From positions 1 through 52,914 of the forward strand of contig JAFTPH010000047.1 in assembly GCA_017463365.1 (NCBI GenBank): DNA of 52,914 nucleotides, given 5' to 3'. Both the position numbers and the translations under genes were made by a program. Positions 1 through 7,246 of this stretch are shown here, piece after piece. The notes beneath the pieces are model-generated. The model made no database searches. It saw only the letters and a program-made list of their open reading frames with translations, and was not told where the DNA came from. The stretch's first letter is position 1. Each line of letters begins with the position of its first letter. This DNA comes from Bacilli bacterium. Its GTDB lineage: Bacteria; Bacillota_I; Bacilli_A; ML615J-28; CAG-313.

Positions 1-57
1 AGGTATAGAGGTCAAACAGTACCAATAAGACAAAAAATCAAGTTAACAACGAAATGA
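1..57 (+). CDS. possible C-terminal end of an upstream gene (partial)
   Basis: Frame 1 is open from the left edge to a TGA at 55-57 and would encode an 18-residue basic tail ending in KIKLTTK. The other two forward frames close within 27 bases. A terminator-like hairpin follows at 110-137, as expected after a gene end. The fragment is too short to assign to a family, and an open frame of this size could be chance. Confidence 0.3.
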   Translation, partial: RYRGQTVPIRQKIKLTTK

Positions 58-109
58 TTCATGTATAACTTGATAATTTGCTTCTTATAAAACAAGGGAT
101 TTAGCTCTT

Positions 110-137
110 AAGTGATTTTTGAATAAAAAATCATTTT
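110..137 (+). terminator. probable intrinsic terminator upstream of dacF
   Basis: An 11-bp stem (110-120 with 126-136, one G-T wobble) encloses a short GAATA loop and runs into a TTTTG tract. It probably ends the transcript entering from the left and separates it from dacF. I see no clear sigma-F or sigma-H promoter between it and dacF. Confidence 0.5.
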
Positions 138-185
138 GTTCTAATATTCTGTATTTTTTACGCATATATTAAAGTGGTGAATAAA

Positions 186-1295
186 ATGAAAAAAATAATT
201 GGAATATTATTAATCTTTCTTATGTTTGCTTGTCCTTATTATATATGTAATGCGGAAGTTGAATTAGTTCTTAATTCTAAAAGTGCAATTTTAATTGAAC
301 CAACTACTGAAAGTATTGTTTATACTAAAAATGCTCATGAAAAAAGGTCTCCCGCAAGTATGACAAAAATAATGAGTTTAAAAATTATTTTTGATTGTTA
401 TAAAGATGGTAAATTTAAAATGGAAGATTTAGTTACAACCTCAGAATATGCATCAAGTATGGGAGGTTCACAAATTTTCTTATCAGTTGGGGAACAAATG
501 ATTGTTGAAGATTTAATTAAATCAATCATCATTGCTTCAGCTAATGATGCTTGTGTAGCAATGGCTGAATTTACTTATGGAAGCGAAGAAGCTTTTGTTG
601 AACAAATGAATAAAGAAGCGAAAAACTTAGGTTTAACTAATACTAATTTTGTAAATTGTACTGGTCTACCAACAAATAATCATTATACAACTGCTCACGA
701 TATGGCTCTAATCGCCTGTAGTTTATTAAATAATCACGCAGATGAAGTTTTACCAATATCTTCAAGATATGATGATTATATTAGAGAAGGAACAGAAAAG
801 CAGTTTTGGTTAGTAAATACGAATAAATTAGTTAGATTCGTTGAAGGAATAGATGGGTTAAAAACTGGTTGGACGGTTGAAGCAGGTTACTGTTTAACAG
901 CAACAATGTGTAAAAATGATATACGTTTTGTTGCTGTAGCGATGGGAGCTGAAACTCCTCAAAAACGAAATAGTGATATTGTTAATATGTTACAATATGG
1001 GGTTAGTAATTACGAAATTGTTTCCTTATATAATAAGGACGATAGTGTTAAAGAAGTTGAAGATATCTTATCAAGACCTAACAAATATCATTTAGTTGTC
1101 CCTAAAGATATCAATATTCTTAAAAGAAAAGGTGTTGATTTAGGGGAAGTTTCAACAAAAATTAATAAAAATGAATTGGAAATTTATATTGATGATAAGT
1201 TCTTTCAAAGTGTTAAATTAGAAATAAAAGAAGTATTAAGTAAAGCTAATTTCTTAGAGATATTTTTAGAAATTATTGGACAAATGTTTGGATGA
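186..1295 (+). CDS. dacF: D-alanyl-D-alanine carboxypeptidase (DacF type)
   Basis: This is a serine D,D-carboxypeptidase that trims the terminal D-Ala from peptidoglycan pentapeptides. The 369-residue protein has a signal peptide (about residues 1-23, hydrophobic core ILLIFLMFA). It also has the three penicillin-binding active-site motifs: SMTK at 58-61, SAN at 118-120 and KTG at 226-228. The C-terminal third matches the PBP5-type beta domain and ends in an amphipathic segment typical of membrane-attached low-mass PBPs. I chose ATG 186 over the in-frame GTG 174 because GGTGA at 176-180 then acts as the ribosome binding site and the signal peptide begins with MKK. In Bacillus dacF lies directly before spoIIAA. 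Here one kinase gene intervenes, so a role in forespore cortex maturation is inferred from context. Confidence 0.9.
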   Translation: MKKIIGILLIFLMFACPYYICNAEVELVLNSKSAILIEPTTESIVYTKNAHEKRSPASMTKIMSLKIIFDCYKDGKFKMEDLVTTSEYASSMGGSQIFLSVGEQMIVEDLIKSIIIASANDACVAMAEFTYGSEEAFVEQMNKEAKNLGLTNTNFVNCTGLPTNNHYTTAHDMALIACSLLNNHADEVLPISSRYDDYIREGTEKQFWLVNTNKLVRFVEGIDGLKTGWTVEAGYCLTATMCKNDIRFVAVAMGAETPQKRNSDIVNMLQYGVSNYEIVSLYNKDDSVKEVEDILSRPNKYHLVVPKDINILKRKGVDLGEVSTKINKNELEIYIDDKFFQSVKLEIKEVLSKANFLEIFLEIIGQMFG

Positions 1296-1299
1296 TAAA

Positions 1300-2427
1300 A
1301 TGAGAGAAAAAGAATATCTTTTAGAAGTGTGTGAAGAATTTTTTGACCCTAAAAATGTTATTGAAATAAAAGAGCTTACAACTGGTAATATTAATGAGAC
1401 ATATTTAATAAAATTTGCTGATTGTAAATATATTTTACAATTACTTAATTCTCATGTATATTATTCTCCGATTGGGGTTATGAATAATACTCGATTAATT
1501 GTCGATCATATTCGTAAAAAATGTATTTATCAAGGGAAAAATCCTCACAAAGCTGTTTTAAACTTTATTAAAACAAGATTTGGTCAAGATCTTGCGATTG
1601 TCAATGATGAATATTGGCGATGTAGCGAATATATTGAAGATGCTTATAGTCTAGAAAAAGTAAGTGATGAACAGGAATTTTATGAAATTGGGAAAGCAGT
1701 AGGTAATTTCCAACAACTATTAAGTGACTTTCATCCAGAAGTGTTAGATGATACAATTAAACAATTTCATGATACCCCAGAACGATTTAAAAAATTGAAA
1801 GAACTTATTGATTTAAATTACTATGATCGAGTTAAAAATTGTCAAAATGAAATTGAATTTATATGTATGCGTCAAAATAAATTTGATATTCTAATTAAAG
1901 AACTTAAAAAAGGCTCCATCCCTAAAAGAGTAACTCATAATGATACAAAAGCTAGTAATATTATGCTAGATAGTCGTACGAAAAAATATTTATGTTTGAT
2001 TGATTTAGATACAGTGATGAAAGGGACCCTTTTATTTGATTATGGAGATGCTTTAAGATTTGGTGCTTCAAATGCTAGTGAAGATGAAATAGATCTTTCA
2101 CATGTTGATCTTAATTTAGATTTTGTTAAAGCTTTCACAAAAGGATTTTTAGAAGAATTAAAAGGTGAAATTACCCCTTTTGAAATTGCTTTATTATATG
2201 AGGGACTATGGATTATCACAATTGAACTTGGAATGAGATTTTTGAGTGACTACTTAGATGGAGACAAATATTTTCGAACTAGCAAATTAGATCATAATTT
2301 AATCAGAGCCAAGAATCAATTAGATTTAACTAATAAAATTGAACAAAAAGAGCTTCAAATTAAAAAAATAATTAATGATGTATTAAAAGAATTAGGATAT
2401 GAAAATGAATATTTGATAAGATTATAG
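1300..2427 (+). CDS. NahK-like sugar kinase (aminoglycoside phosphotransferase fold)
   Basis: This 375-residue cytoplasmic kinase has the APH/choline-kinase fold. The catalytic loop reads VTHNDTKASNIM, with the HND in place of HGD, and is followed by the metal-binding segment LIDLDTVMKG and DYGDALRFGA. Those two segments closely match N-acetylhexosamine 1-kinases (NahK) and their relatives, which phosphorylate amino sugars at C1. The actual substrate cannot be read from sequence. ATG 1300 is preferred over the upstream TTG 1276, which would overlap the end of dacF by 20 bases; GGATGAT at 1290-1296 is a weak ribosome binding site. It sits between dacF and spoIIAA, where Bacillus has nothing, which suggests recycling of wall amino sugars during sporulation. 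That link is inference. Confidence 0.7.
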   Translation: MREKEYLLEVCEEFFDPKNVIEIKELTTGNINETYLIKFADCKYILQLLNSHVYYSPIGVMNNTRLIVDHIRKKCIYQGKNPHKAVLNFIKTRFGQDLAIVNDEYWRCSEYIEDAYSLEKVSDEQEFYEIGKAVGNFQQLLSDFHPEVLDDTIKQFHDTPERFKKLKELIDLNYYDRVKNCQNEIEFICMRQNKFDILIKELKKGSIPKRVTHNDTKASNIMLDSRTKKYLCLIDLDTVMKGTLLFDYGDALRFGASNASEDEIDLSHVDLNLDFVKAFTKGFLEELKGEITPFEIALLYEGLWIITIELGMRFLSDYLDGDKYFRTSKLDHNLIRAKNQLDLTNKIEQKELQIKKIINDVLKELGYENEYLIRL

Positions 2428-2500
2428 GTATTTTGATAAAATGCTAAATAATCCATCATAGTTTTTAAGAAATAGACCAAACGATTAAAGTCGCTATTTT

Positions 2501-2528
2501 AGAGCCTTTGTCGAAGGTCTTTTTTTTA
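2501..2528 (+). terminator. intrinsic terminator after the NahK-like gene
   Basis: A stem with one bulged G (AGAGCCTTT against GAAGGTCT, loop GTC) is followed by eight T residues. It separates the dacF/kinase transcript from spoIIAA, so the spoIIA genes need their own promoter between 2528 and 2560. A TATGAT at 2544-2549 could serve, but I see no convincing sigma-H match. Confidence 0.65.
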
Positions 2529-2569
2529 TTTGGATGATGTGATATGATAGTTTAGAAAGGAAGAGAAGT

Positions 2570-2920
2570 ATGGGACTAAATGTACAAATGGCATTAAAAA
2601 AGAATGTTTTAATTATTCGTCTCAAAGGCGAACTTGATCAATCAAGCGTTACTAATTTGAAATATCGCGTTAGTGAGATTATCGATAAATATCATATTAA
2701 GAATTTAGTTATTAATATGCAAGAAGTGGCGTTTATGGATAGTAGTGGGATAGGGTTTATTATAGGACGTTATTCACAGATAAAAAAACGTAAAGGGCAT
2801 ATTGTTATATGTTCAATGAATGAAATGGTTCAACGAATTTTTAATTTGTCGGGATTAAAAAAAATTTGTTTTGTAACAAAAAATGAAATTGAAGCGGAAG
2901 AAAGGTTGGAGATTGCGTAA
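2570..2920 (+). CDS. spoIIAA: anti-sigma F factor antagonist SpoIIAA
   Basis: SpoIIAA is a STAS-domain protein. In its unphosphorylated form it binds SpoIIAB and releases sigma-F in the forespore. The 116-residue length matches Bacillus SpoIIAA. The phosphorylation motif MDSSGIGFIIGRY places the target serine at residue 58, the same number as in B. subtilis. A ribosome binding site (AAGGAAGAG) lies just before ATG 2570. It is the first gene of a spoIIAA-spoIIAB-sigF-spoVA run, and its TAA shares a base with the spoIIAB ATG, implying translational coupling. Confidence 0.95.
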   Translation: MGLNVQMALKKNVLIIRLKGELDQSSVTNLKYRVSEIIDKYHIKNLVINMQEVAFMDSSGIGFIIGRYSQIKKRKGHIVICSMNEMVQRIFNLSGLKKICFVTKNEIEAEERLEIA

Positions 2921-3354
2921 TGAAAAATTATATGAAAGTTTCTTTTTCAGCGAAGGTAGAAAATGTGGTATTTACTAGAACTGTTGCTTTAGGCTTTTTA
3001 GTAAATCTTGATTTGGAAATTGGGATTTTAAATGAAATTAAAACTGCTATTTCCGAAGCAATAACAAATGCGATTGTTCACGGATATCAAAATGATGAAA
3101 CTAAAACAGTTGATTTAATAATGTATTATGATGATACAAAAATTACAATGGAAGTTATTGATTATGGAATAGGTATTGAAAACATTGAAAAAGCAAAAAC
3201 ACCACTTTTTTCATCGAAAGTTGAAGAAGAAAGAGCAGGACTTGGTTTTACCATTATGGATGTCTTTAGTGATGAACTTATTGTGGAATCTGAACTTGGA
3301 AAAATGACTAAAGTAGTGATGGTGAAAAATTATCATGAATCAAGAGAACATTAG
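2920..3354 (+). CDS. spoIIAB: anti-sigma F factor / serine kinase SpoIIAB
   Basis: SpoIIAB binds and inhibits sigma-F, and phosphorylates SpoIIAA using ATP. The 144-residue protein has the GHKL ATPase boxes: N box SEAITNAIVHGY (Asn50), G1 box DYGIGI (Asp81) and G2 box AGLGFTIM (about 106-113). The start codon overlaps the spoIIAA stop by one base and the 3' end overlaps sigF by 20 bases. This overlap keeps the stoichiometry of the partner-switch module under coupled translation. Length and motifs agree with the family. Confidence 0.95.
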   Translation: MKNYMKVSFSAKVENVVFTRTVALGFLVNLDLEIGILNEIKTAISEAITNAIVHGYQNDETKTVDLIMYYDDTKITMEVIDYGIGIENIEKAKTPLFSSKVEEERAGLGFTIMDVFSDELIVESELGKMTKVVMVKNYHESREH

Positions 3355-3928
3355 TAGTTATGAATATTTAATAAAGGAGAATCAAGGGTTAGTTTATCAT
3401 GTGGTTAAAAGATTCCATGTATCATCATTTGATCGTGATGATTTAATACAAGCGGGATTAATGGGATTATTAGAAGCTGCTAAAAAATATGATGTGTATC
3501 GAGATTCATCATTTAGTACATATGCTATTCCTTATATTATAGGTAGTGTTAAAAAAGAATATTCGAAACAAAACTATATTATAACGGGTGACTACTACCG
3601 TAAATTAATCAAAAATGTTCAAAATGATAACGATAAGTTAAGTTATTTAGAACTTGCTAAAAAGTATAAAACAACAGTTGAAAATGTAATTGTTGCTTGT
3701 AATTTTCACAATAATATTTCATTCTTAAAAGAGGAAGAGGTAGATTTAATAAAAGATAATAGTACATCTAAACTAGATTTAAGTTGCCTTGATAAAGAGG
3801 AATTAATTATTTACCAAATGTGGGTTAATATGAAATGTTCTCAAAAAACAATTGCTGAAAGACTAAATGTAAATCAAAGTACTATAAGTAGAAAACTAAA
3901 AAAGATTGCGAAAAAAGTATTGGATTAA
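3335..3928 (+). CDS. sigF: RNA polymerase sigma-F factor (short form)
   Basis: This is the first forespore-specific sigma factor of sporulation. Region 2 is clear (DRDDLIQAGLMGLLEAAKKY, then FSTYAIPYIIGSVKKEY), and region 4 has a helix-turn-helix (CSQKTIAERLNVNQSTISRK) near the C-terminus. At 197 residues it is well below the roughly 255 of Bacillus SigF. The N-terminal extension is missing and the region 3 plus linker part is compressed. Gene order after spoIIAA and spoIIAB makes the assignment secure despite the divergence. ATG 3335 lies inside spoIIAB, with GGTG upstream as a weak ribosome binding site. The spoVA genes follow after about 45 bases, an arrangement typical of Bacilli. Confidence 0.9.
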   Translation: MNQENISSYEYLIKENQGLVYHVVKRFHVSSFDRDDLIQAGLMGLLEAAKKYDVYRDSSFSTYAIPYIIGSVKKEYSKQNYIITGDYYRKLIKNVQNDNDKLSYLELAKKYKTTVENVIVACNFHNNISFLKEEEVDLIKDNSTSKLDLSCLDKEELIIYQMWVNMKCSQKTIAERLNVNQSTISRKLKKIAKKVLD

Positions 3929-3973
3929 GAATAAATAACACAATTTTTGGCAACAATAAAATTGGTGATAATT

Positions 3974-4429
3974 GTGAATCGAAATGATGAAAAACAAATA
4001 TTTAAAAAAGCATTAGACAATAATAAAGTAAAACGACCAGTCTTAAAAAATACGTTAAAAGCCTTTTTGGTTGGGGGGATAATTTCAGTTATTGCAGAAG
4101 CATTTCTTTCATTTTACTTAGAAGTATTAGGCCTTGATAAAGATATAAGTAGTAGTTTGATGAGTATCACGATGGTTTTTATCGCATCTTTATTAACTGG
4201 TTTAGGAGTTTACGATCGTCTTGGACAATTTTCTGGAGCTGGGACTATTGTGCCAATAACTGGTTTTTCTAACTCTATGACTTCTTCCGCATTAGAAAGC
4301 AAAAGCGAAGGTTTAATTCTTGGGGTAATGACTAATATGTTTAAACTTGCAGGAGCAATCATTGTAGCAGGAGTGGTAAGTGCGTTTGTGGCGGGTAATA
4401 TTATATATTTGATTGGGATTTTGGTATGA
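3974..4429 (+). CDS. spoVAC: stage V sporulation protein AC
   Basis: SpoVAC is a membrane subunit of the SpoVA complex, which imports Ca-dipicolinate into the forespore and releases it at germination; in Bacillus it behaves as a mechanosensitive channel. The 151-residue protein has a hydrophilic N-terminus and several membrane segments (AFLVGGIISVIAEAF, SLMSITMVFIASLL and a C-terminal helix pair). I use GTG 3974, with GGTGAT at 3964-3969. It gives the usual family length and N-terminus; a TTG at 3947 would add nine residues. The stop overlaps the spoVAD start as ATGA. Confidence 0.9.
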   Translation: MNRNDEKQIFKKALDNNKVKRPVLKNTLKAFLVGGIISVIAEAFLSFYLEVLGLDKDISSSLMSITMVFIASLLTGLGVYDRLGQFSGAGTIVPITGFSNSMTSSALESKSEGLILGVMTNMFKLAGAIIVAGVVSAFVAGNIIYLIGILV

Positions 4430-5436
4430 GAAAAGTAGGAAAAAATAGCGTAGCATTTGATAATGTTTTCTTGCATAGTTGGGGGACTTCATGTGGCCCA
4501 AAAGAAAAAGAAGGGCCGATTGGAACATATTTTGATGTTAGTTTTAATGATTTATATTGTGATGAAAAAACATGGGAGACCGCAGAAATGAATTTAATGC
4601 GTACCGCGTTAGTTGAAGCAATAAGAAAAGGCAATTTAAGTATTTCAGAAGTGGAACTAGCCGTTGGAGGCGATTTAAATAATCAGATTGCGGTATCGAA
4701 TTATTTAATGAATGATTTTCCTATTCCGTTTATTGGAATATATGGAGCATGTAGTACAGCTGTACTTAGTTTAATTAATGCATCTACCTTTATTGATTCT
4801 GGATATGGTAAATATATAGCTTGTATGACTAGTTCTCATAACTCAACTAGTGAACGACAATTTCGTTATCCTACAGAATATGGGGGACAAAGACCGCCAA
4901 GTATTACAACGACAGTAACTGGATCAGGGGTCGGAATTTTAACAAATAAAAAAACAGAAATTAGAATATCTAAAGCGACAATTGGTTGTGTAACAAGTTC
5001 AGGTGAGAATGATGCTAATGATATGGGTCGGACTATGGCTCCTGCTGCTTCAATGACTTTAAAACAGCATTTAGAAGATTTTAAGATTTCGCCAGATGAA
5101 TATGATTTAATTGTTACAGGAGATTTATCTTTATATGGTTCAAAAGTTTTTAAAGATATTTTAAAAGAATATAAAATAGATGTGGAAAATAATTATCAAG
5201 ATTGTGGATTGATGATATATGACTTACAAAACCAAGATGTAATTGCTGGAGGATCAGGGTGTGGATGTGCAAGCTTAGTGATGTATGGATACATTTGTAG
5301 TTTACTTCGTTCTAAAAAATTAAAAAAAGTCCTCGTTATTGCAACAGGAGCTTTGTTAAACCCAGTAATGGTAGCTCAAGGAAAAGAGATTCCTTCAATT
5401 GCTCATGCGGTATGCTTAGAGGGGGTAAGTGAATGA
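4426..5436 (+). CDS. spoVAD: stage V sporulation protein AD
   Basis: SpoVAD is the soluble, membrane-associated subunit that binds dipicolinic acid. It has a thiolase/ketoacyl-synthase fold. The 336-residue length equals that of Bacillus SpoVAD (about 338). The fold signature IGIYGACSTAVLSLINAS is present, with Cys109 at the position of the thiolase nucleophile, and so are the C-terminal glycine-rich GGSGCGCASLVMYGY segment and the internal TVTGSGVG turn. ATG 4426 overlaps the spoVAC stop and the 3' end overlaps the spoVAE start, both as ATGA, so the three are translationally coupled. Confidence 0.95.
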   Translation: MRKVGKNSVAFDNVFLHSWGTSCGPKEKEGPIGTYFDVSFNDLYCDEKTWETAEMNLMRTALVEAIRKGNLSISEVELAVGGDLNNQIAVSNYLMNDFPIPFIGIYGACSTAVLSLINASTFIDSGYGKYIACMTSSHNSTSERQFRYPTEYGGQRPPSITTTVTGSGVGILTNKKTEIRISKATIGCVTSSGENDANDMGRTMAPAASMTLKQHLEDFKISPDEYDLIVTGDLSLYGSKVFKDILKEYKIDVENNYQDCGLMIYDLQNQDVIAGGSGCGCASLVMYGYICSLLRSKKLKKVLVIATGALLNPVMVAQGKEIPSIAHAVCLEGVSE

Positions 5437-5783
5437 ACTTTTTAATGGCTTTTTTAATTGGTGGTTTAATTTGTGCATTTGCACAAATATTAATGGATGT
5501 TTTTAAACTTTTACCTATTTATATTACAGTTTTGTTTGTATGTGCTGGTTCTTTTTTAGAAGCATTTAATTTATATGATAAGCTTATCGAAATTGGTCAT
5601 GCAGGAGCAATGGTACCAATATCATCTTTTGGACATTCATTAACTCATGCCGCATTAGAAGCATCTGTTAATGATGGATATATTGGAATGTTACTAGGCA
5701 TTTTTGATTTAACGGCACCAGGTATTTCAGCAGCAATCCTTTTTGCTTTTATTATGTCATTAGTTTTTAAACCAAAGGGGTAA
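5433..5783 (+). CDS. spoVAE: stage V sporulation protein AE (SpoVAEb)
   Basis: This 116-residue membrane protein is homologous to SpoVAC and corresponds to Bacillus SpoVAEb, the third essential component of the minimal AC-AD-AE dipicolinate channel. Three to four hydrophobic helices are visible. The conserved stretch GHAGAMVPISSFGHSLTHAA resembles the AGTIVPITGFSNSM segment of the neighbouring SpoVAC, showing the shared fold. No separate SpoVAEa gene follows. It overlaps spoVAD by four bases and is followed four bases later by spoVAF. Confidence 0.93.
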   Translation: MNFLMAFLIGGLICAFAQILMDVFKLLPIYITVLFVCAGSFLEAFNLYDKLIEIGHAGAMVPISSFGHSLTHAALEASVNDGYIGMLLGIFDLTAPGISAAILFAFIMSLVFKPKG

Positions 5784-5787
5784 GAAT

Positions 5788-7170
5788 ATGCGTGAATATG
5801 ATTTCATAAAAGATACAACAAGACTTGATCAAATCTTAGGAATTGGTCAAGTTTTTGATATTAGTAAACGAGAATTTATTATTGATAATAAACAAGCTAT
5901 ATTATATTTTATGCCATTTTTGGTTAATGCTTCAGATATTATTGATTTATTTTTTGGTTTTTACATGACTGAAGAGTCATCATTACCACTAACTTCTAAA
6001 ATGGCTCATCAAAGTATTACTTTGGAACAGTCTCTTGATAAAGTTGCTTTAAGTATTCTTGAGGGATTAGTGGCCGTAGTAATTGAGGGAGAAAATGATA
6101 TTTATTTATTAGACAGTCGTAATTATCCAAGTAGAGGGATTAACGAACCTGAAACCGAAAAAGTTGTAAGGGGTAGTCGTGATGGTTTTTGTGAGACGAT
6201 GGCAATAAATATCGCACTAGTAAGAAGAAGAATTAAAACTGGTAATTTAAGAACTAAACTTTACCGAATTGGAAAATTATCTGAAACTAATGTAGCTTTA
6301 ATATATTTAGAAGATTATGTTGATAAAAAGGCTTTAAAAAGTATTGAAAAAGCTTTAGATAGGGTTGATATCGTTGAACTTACAATGACTGATAAAGCAC
6401 TAGAAGAAATTGTAATTGGACATAAGTATACCCCATATCCTTTAGTTCGTTATACAGAACGACCTGATACCTTTTCAGCTCATTTATATCAAGGGATGTT
6501 CGGTTTAATTGTTGATAATTCTCCTAGTGCTATTTTGGGACCTGTTTCTATTTTTGACCATATGCAGCACGCTGAGGAGTTTCGTCAGACTCCGATTGCG
6601 GGAACATATTTGCGTATTTTAAGATTTATAGGTATTTTAGCTTCCTTCTTATTAATGCCACTTTGGTATATGTGTATTAAAATGGATTATTTACCATTCC
6701 CTTCTAAACTCTTTGAAATAGATAGTTCTGAAAACTTATTCTTACAAGTAATCTTAATAGAAGTGGGGATAGAACTTTTAAGAATGGCCTCCATTCATAC
6801 TCCTAATGCTTTATCTACCTCAATGGGTTTGATAGCTGGAATTGTAATTGGTAATATTGCGATTGAACTGGAAATTTTCACTAATGCTATTGTTTTTGTA
6901 GGGGCAATTTCCGCTATTGGAACATACATTACGCCTAGTTATGAACTTGGTCTTGCAAACAAAATATTAAAAATTGCTTTATTATTTTTCATTTATTTAT
7001 TTGATTTTTGGGGTTTAGTTGCGGGAATAGTGTTTTTAATAATTTATCTTGCAAGTTTAAAGAGTTTTGATCGCTCATATTTATTTCCATTAATACCATT
7101 TAATTTTAAACAATTAGTTAAACAAGTAATTAGAGTTCCATATCAAAATAAACATCCTAAAAGAAAGTAA
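5788..7170 (+). CDS. spoVAF: stage V sporulation protein AF (GerA-A family)
   Basis: SpoVAF belongs to the A-subunit family of spore germinant receptors. In Bacillus it sits in the inner spore membrane and, with partners, helps amplify ion release in germination. The 460-residue protein has a soluble N-terminal part to about residue 265, with DSRNYPSRGINEPETEKVVRG as the typical GerA-family signature. A C-terminal membrane domain of about five helices follows and ends in a basic tail. It is slightly shorter than Bacillus SpoVAF (about 490). It is the last gene of the unit; the next promoter is at 7180. No spoVAA or spoVAB is present upstream. Confidence 0.9.
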   Translation: MREYDFIKDTTRLDQILGIGQVFDISKREFIIDNKQAILYFMPFLVNASDIIDLFFGFYMTEESSLPLTSKMAHQSITLEQSLDKVALSILEGLVAVVIEGENDIYLLDSRNYPSRGINEPETEKVVRGSRDGFCETMAINIALVRRRIKTGNLRTKLYRIGKLSETNVALIYLEDYVDKKALKSIEKALDRVDIVELTMTDKALEEIVIGHKYTPYPLVRYTERPDTFSAHLYQGMFGLIVDNSPSAILGPVSIFDHMQHAEEFRQTPIAGTYLRILRFIGILASFLLMPLWYMCIKMDYLPFPSKLFEIDSSENLFLQVILIEVGIELLRMASIHTPNALSTSMGLIAGIVIGNIAIELEIFTNAIVFVGAISAIGTYITPSYELGLANKILKIALLFFIYLFDFWGLVAGIVFLIIYLASLKSFDRSYLFPLIPFNFKQLVKQVIRVPYQNKHPKRK

Positions 7171-7179
7171 ATAATTTAT

Positions 7180-7208
7180 TTGATAAATAGTAATTAATTT
7201 GGTAAAAT
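7180..7208 (+). promoter_or_regulatory. sigma-A promoter for RNase J
   Basis: TTGATA (7180-7185) and TAAAAT (7203-7208) are separated by 17 bases, with TGG before the -10. This places a start site about 30 bases upstream of the RNase J ribosome binding site. Confidence 0.7.
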
Positions 7209-7246
7209 ATAGTTAATAAGAAATAAAACAAATAATGAGGAGACAT

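Noticed and set aside
4210-4634. Minus-strand open frames across spoVAC and spoVAD.
   Set aside because: They lie antisense to strongly supported genes, have no family resemblance and no ribosome binding sites.
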